From assembly GCA_050084515.1 (NCBI GenBank), contig CM114271.1, positions 42,284,001 to 42,348,000 on the forward strand: 64,000 nt of DNA, given 5' to 3'. The stretch's first letter is position 1, and every line of letters begins with the position of its first letter. A program made the position numbers and the translations under genes. The stretch is from Blasia pusilla. Lineage: Eukaryota; Marchantiophyta; Marchantiopsida; Blasiales. Shown here in pieces: positions 62,206 to 64,000 of the stretch. The notes under the pieces are model-generated. The model worked only from the letters and a program-made list of their open reading frames with translations. It did not search any database and was not told the origin of the DNA.

Positions 62206-62721
62206 ATTACAAAAATGGCAGTGGAAATGAGTCACGCACCAGCTGGAGGCGGTTTGTGTGTGTGTGTGTGTCTCTCTCTCTCTGTGATTACAAAAATGGC
62301 AGTGGAAATGAGTCACGCACCAGCTGGAGGCGGTTTGTGCTATCCTCAGCTCGATGAGGATGTAGCTGAGAATCGATGCCAGAAGGATCGGTGCAGCTTG
62401 GAAGATAAACACGGAACCTATACAGCACAAAAGACATGGTGAGTCTCAGCCTCCTTACCTCCCTCAAAACCTCGTCAAGTCATACCTAAGCCGTATGAGA
62501 ACGTTGCGCAACCTGCCTCTCTCACCCAAATGCCACGTTCAAATTGGGTGCAAACCTTGCGCTCCCAAGAATTTCGAGTCCAGATGGTCATCCACCCTTG
62601 CGAGAAACCTTCTGCCCGCTCCCAGAGGTTCGAGTATCCAGTAGGATACCCAAAACGCCAGCGAGAGTGCGATGAGCAGTTCCACAGTGCGCTTGGCTAC
62701 TACCACCACGATCGGGCCCAT
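57644..62721 (-). CDS. FRO: Ferric-chelate reductase (FRO family)
   Basis: This membrane flavocytochrome moves electrons from NAD(P)H via FAD and two haems to reduce Fe(III) or Cu(II). Eight exons, GT-AG and phase-consistent: 62556-62721, 62321-62417, 61160-61369, 60597-60831, 60131-60458, 58957-59230, 58083-58840, 57644-57816, joining to 2241 bases (746 residues plus stop), a normal FRO length. Residues 1-55 carry a first membrane helix and end FLGAQG, as in plant FROs. Haem ligands are seen as two H-x13-H / H-x12-H pairs at about H206/H220 (RYHTWL...AGHG) and H281/H294 (SVHQFY...ACHFVG). The FAD motif HPFS lies at about 368, GPYG at about 426, and the nucleotide motif VAGGIGITPF at about 443-452. 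Two more helices lie in the 550-630 region, and the end has VLVSGP and FHFHSVSFEL. The upstream frame has a stop before ATG 62721. The donor of exon 2 lies in a triplicated repeat, so that border is the least certain. Confidence 0.93.
59207..60050 (-). repeat. Degenerate tandem repeats building FRO intron 5
   Basis: Units of roughly 100-130 bp recur from about 59207, 59336, 59452, 59560, 59820 and 60013. Each has a GGGATGGCAGACGAAA-like start, a GTCAGAAACC-like middle and a GGAGATGGGGACAG-like end. The first unit overlaps the first about 24 bases of exon 6, so the coding border itself seems to be the source or a member of the array. Confidence 0.6.
62050..62340. repeat. CT microsatellites and a triplicated unit in FRO intron 2
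   Basis: A block of about 58 bp starting CTGTGATTACAAAAATGGC and ending GGCGGTTTGTG occurs at 62102, 62201 and 62282, separated by CT runs (62058-62102, 62159-62202) and a GT/CT run (62256-62283). On the minus strand each copy contains the CAGCTG then GTGCGTGAC donor used for exon 2. Confidence 0.9.
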
Positions 62722-63343
62722 TCTTTCCCTGGAGATTTCCAGCTGCAGCGAAGAGTGTCGTGCTGCTACCGTCTTCCAGCGGTCCGCTCACGCACTCGTT
62801 CACCAGTGAGCCTTCACGAGCATGCCTCCCGAATTCTTGGACCCCATTTGTTCATCACACTCACTCGGAGTCGAGTCTCGAACTCGAACTCACGCGAGGA
62901 GGCAAAAACCTCCCGCGGTGCAGTAGAACTGTCATGCACTATGACCGGACGTACGGTCAGACAGATTGAGATTCGGCATTCCTCTCTGACTACCGTCACT
63001 ACCCACGAGCTCGAGTAATGGGAAGCAAGAAAGATATCAAGAAAGAGAAGCTCATAAGAGCGATTGAGCGGAAAGCGCTTCTTCACCAGACTGTTCACTG
63101 TTGCAGCGACCGCAAGATCCAGCAGAACCGAAATTGATTGACGCGCGGACAAATGCACAATCAATGCGGCTCGCCGCAGTTGCGAGCCCGACTCTGCCGA
63201 CTCTGCCCGAGTCCTTCGTCAGTCAGTCAGTCCGCTGCATCCGGATCCGCAGAAATTACTTCTATCCGCTCAGTCCACTCTCTAGTCAGAGAGAGAGCAC
63301 CATGCGCCGATCCCAAACTGCTCACCTCTCGTCTTGCGCGGCT

Positions 63344-63350
63344 CTTTATA
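63344..63350 (-). promoter_or_regulatory. TATA box of FRO
   Basis: GGTATAAAGAGC on the minus strand, about 620 bp upstream of the FRO start codon, in a GC-richer stretch. It implies a long 5' UTR or a leader intron; a donor-like AGAG then GTGAGC lies just downstream near 63326. Confidence 0.4.
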
Positions 63351-63441
63351 CCACCCGCTTCCCGGCGACGACCATCTCTGCCATAGCTCTTGCGAAGTTG
63401 GGAAATCTGTCGTGGTTTCGACATTGGTTATTATGTTTGAA

Positions 63442-63560
63442 CTAGTGTGCGGCCCGTGCTTTCACGGGACTAATCTCGTTGGGAAAAAAAATTTCTTGTC
63501 GTCATTGTCAAAGATTTTTTCTTGTCCCTCCTCTTGCACTCCCTCCCATAATAATATAGA
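63442..63560 (-). mobile_element. Probable mini-Helitron near the FRO promoter
   Basis: The minus strand ends with hairpin CCCGTG-AAAG-CACGGG, then CCGCACA and CTAG, followed by T, which is a good Helitron 3' end. A start TCTATATTATTA at 63560-63549 matches the first 12 bases of the Helitron at 56101. The base before TC is T rather than A, so the 5' end is less certain. Length would be 119 bp. Confidence 0.55.
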
Positions 63561-64000
63561 AAGATGTAGGATGACTTTTTTCATTTAACTATGGAAATCC
63601 ACCGTGCGTTCGTTTAGGTTTGACGGAGAAAATTCATGTCTATTTTTGGAATTTCCTATTTGAGAGGCAACGTTTCTTCTATGTATAGTGGGACGATTCA
63701 TAATAAAAAATTCAATTATTGTCCATGTTTTCAAAAGATTGTTTTTAGTTCGGTTGTCATGCGTCAAGTAGATGTATGGAAATGAACAAGGTATTCTCCC
63801 ATAACATGGAAAAAAATTAGATTATATTATAGATTTTCTTATAGGAAATATCTTTAATAAAAATTACTAATTCTTGATTTTTTGTATCAAAAGTAGTAAT
63901 TTGCTATCCATGGAATATAATGGATTACACCAATGACAAGAAGATATGTAAATCCAAAATTCAAACAAGAGGAAATAAAAAAGGGGGTTGATTATTTCTA
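63561..64000. other. AT-rich right edge
   Basis: No gene or element recognised. Confidence 0.4.

Noticed and set aside
62029-62442. Long open frames on both strands at 62.0-62.4 kb
   Set aside because: They run through CT/GA microsatellites and the triplicated unit inside FRO intron 2; low-complexity Ser-Leu or Arg-Glu peptides are repeat artefacts.

Overview
This window looks like nuclear DNA of a land plant. It carries two recognisable, intron-rich, GT-AG-spliced housekeeping-type genes, both on the minus strand. One is the mitochondrial succinate dehydrogenase flavoprotein subunit (SDH1, 16 coding exons, 32.2-38.6 kb). The other is a plant-type ferric-chelate reductase (FRO, 8 exons, 57.6-62.7 kb). 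When the exons I propose are joined, both read through without a stop (about 644 and 746 residues). Everything else is repeat-rich: MULE-like and Helitron remnants, LTR-like repeats, tRNA-derived SINEs and microsatellites. I cannot name the species or clade from the sequence alone.

Region 1 (1-2.2 kb) is gene-poor and holds one copy of a dispersed repeat (family R). Region 2 (2.4-25.1 kb) is the most unusual part. It is a tandem, decayed array of two gene families. Family P (plus strand, copies P1-P4) encodes a coiled-coil N-terminus and a C-terminus that reads like a permuted DNA methyltransferase fold with altered catalytic motifs. Family E (minus strand, copies E1, E2 and fragments) encodes a Cys/His-rich DNA-binding-like region, a MULE-transposase-like region and a SWIM zinc finger. 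E and P face away from each other, each with a TATA box, across about 1 kb filled with copies of a 27-bp near-perfect palindrome. The same palindrome also crowds the introns and 3' ends of both families, about 70 copies by eye. It is essentially absent from the rest of the window. Every P and E copy here is broken.

Region 3 (25-32 kb) holds degraded repeats, a possible gag-pol relic, a GA microsatellite and a tRNA-derived SINE. Region 4 is SDH1 with its long 5'-UTR intron and promoter (to about 40.4 kb). Region 5 (40.4-57.5 kb) is a transposon graveyard. A Helitron RepHel relic on the minus strand is interrupted by repeat R2, which is itself interrupted by a 1.03-kb solo LTR. There are also further R copies, an LTR-like repeat, a SINE and a clean 234-bp non-autonomous Helitron. 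Region 6 is FRO with repeat-built introns, and its promoter lies next to a second Helitron-like end.

The SDH1 and FRO genes are unrelated in pathway (mitochondrial complex II; plasma- or organelle-membrane metal reduction). The candidate for an undescribed system is the paired E-palindrome-P unit, read as a two-gene mobile element with a shared bidirectional promoter. That interpretation is inference; the repeat structure, gene orientation, TATA boxes and motifs are visible in the sequence.
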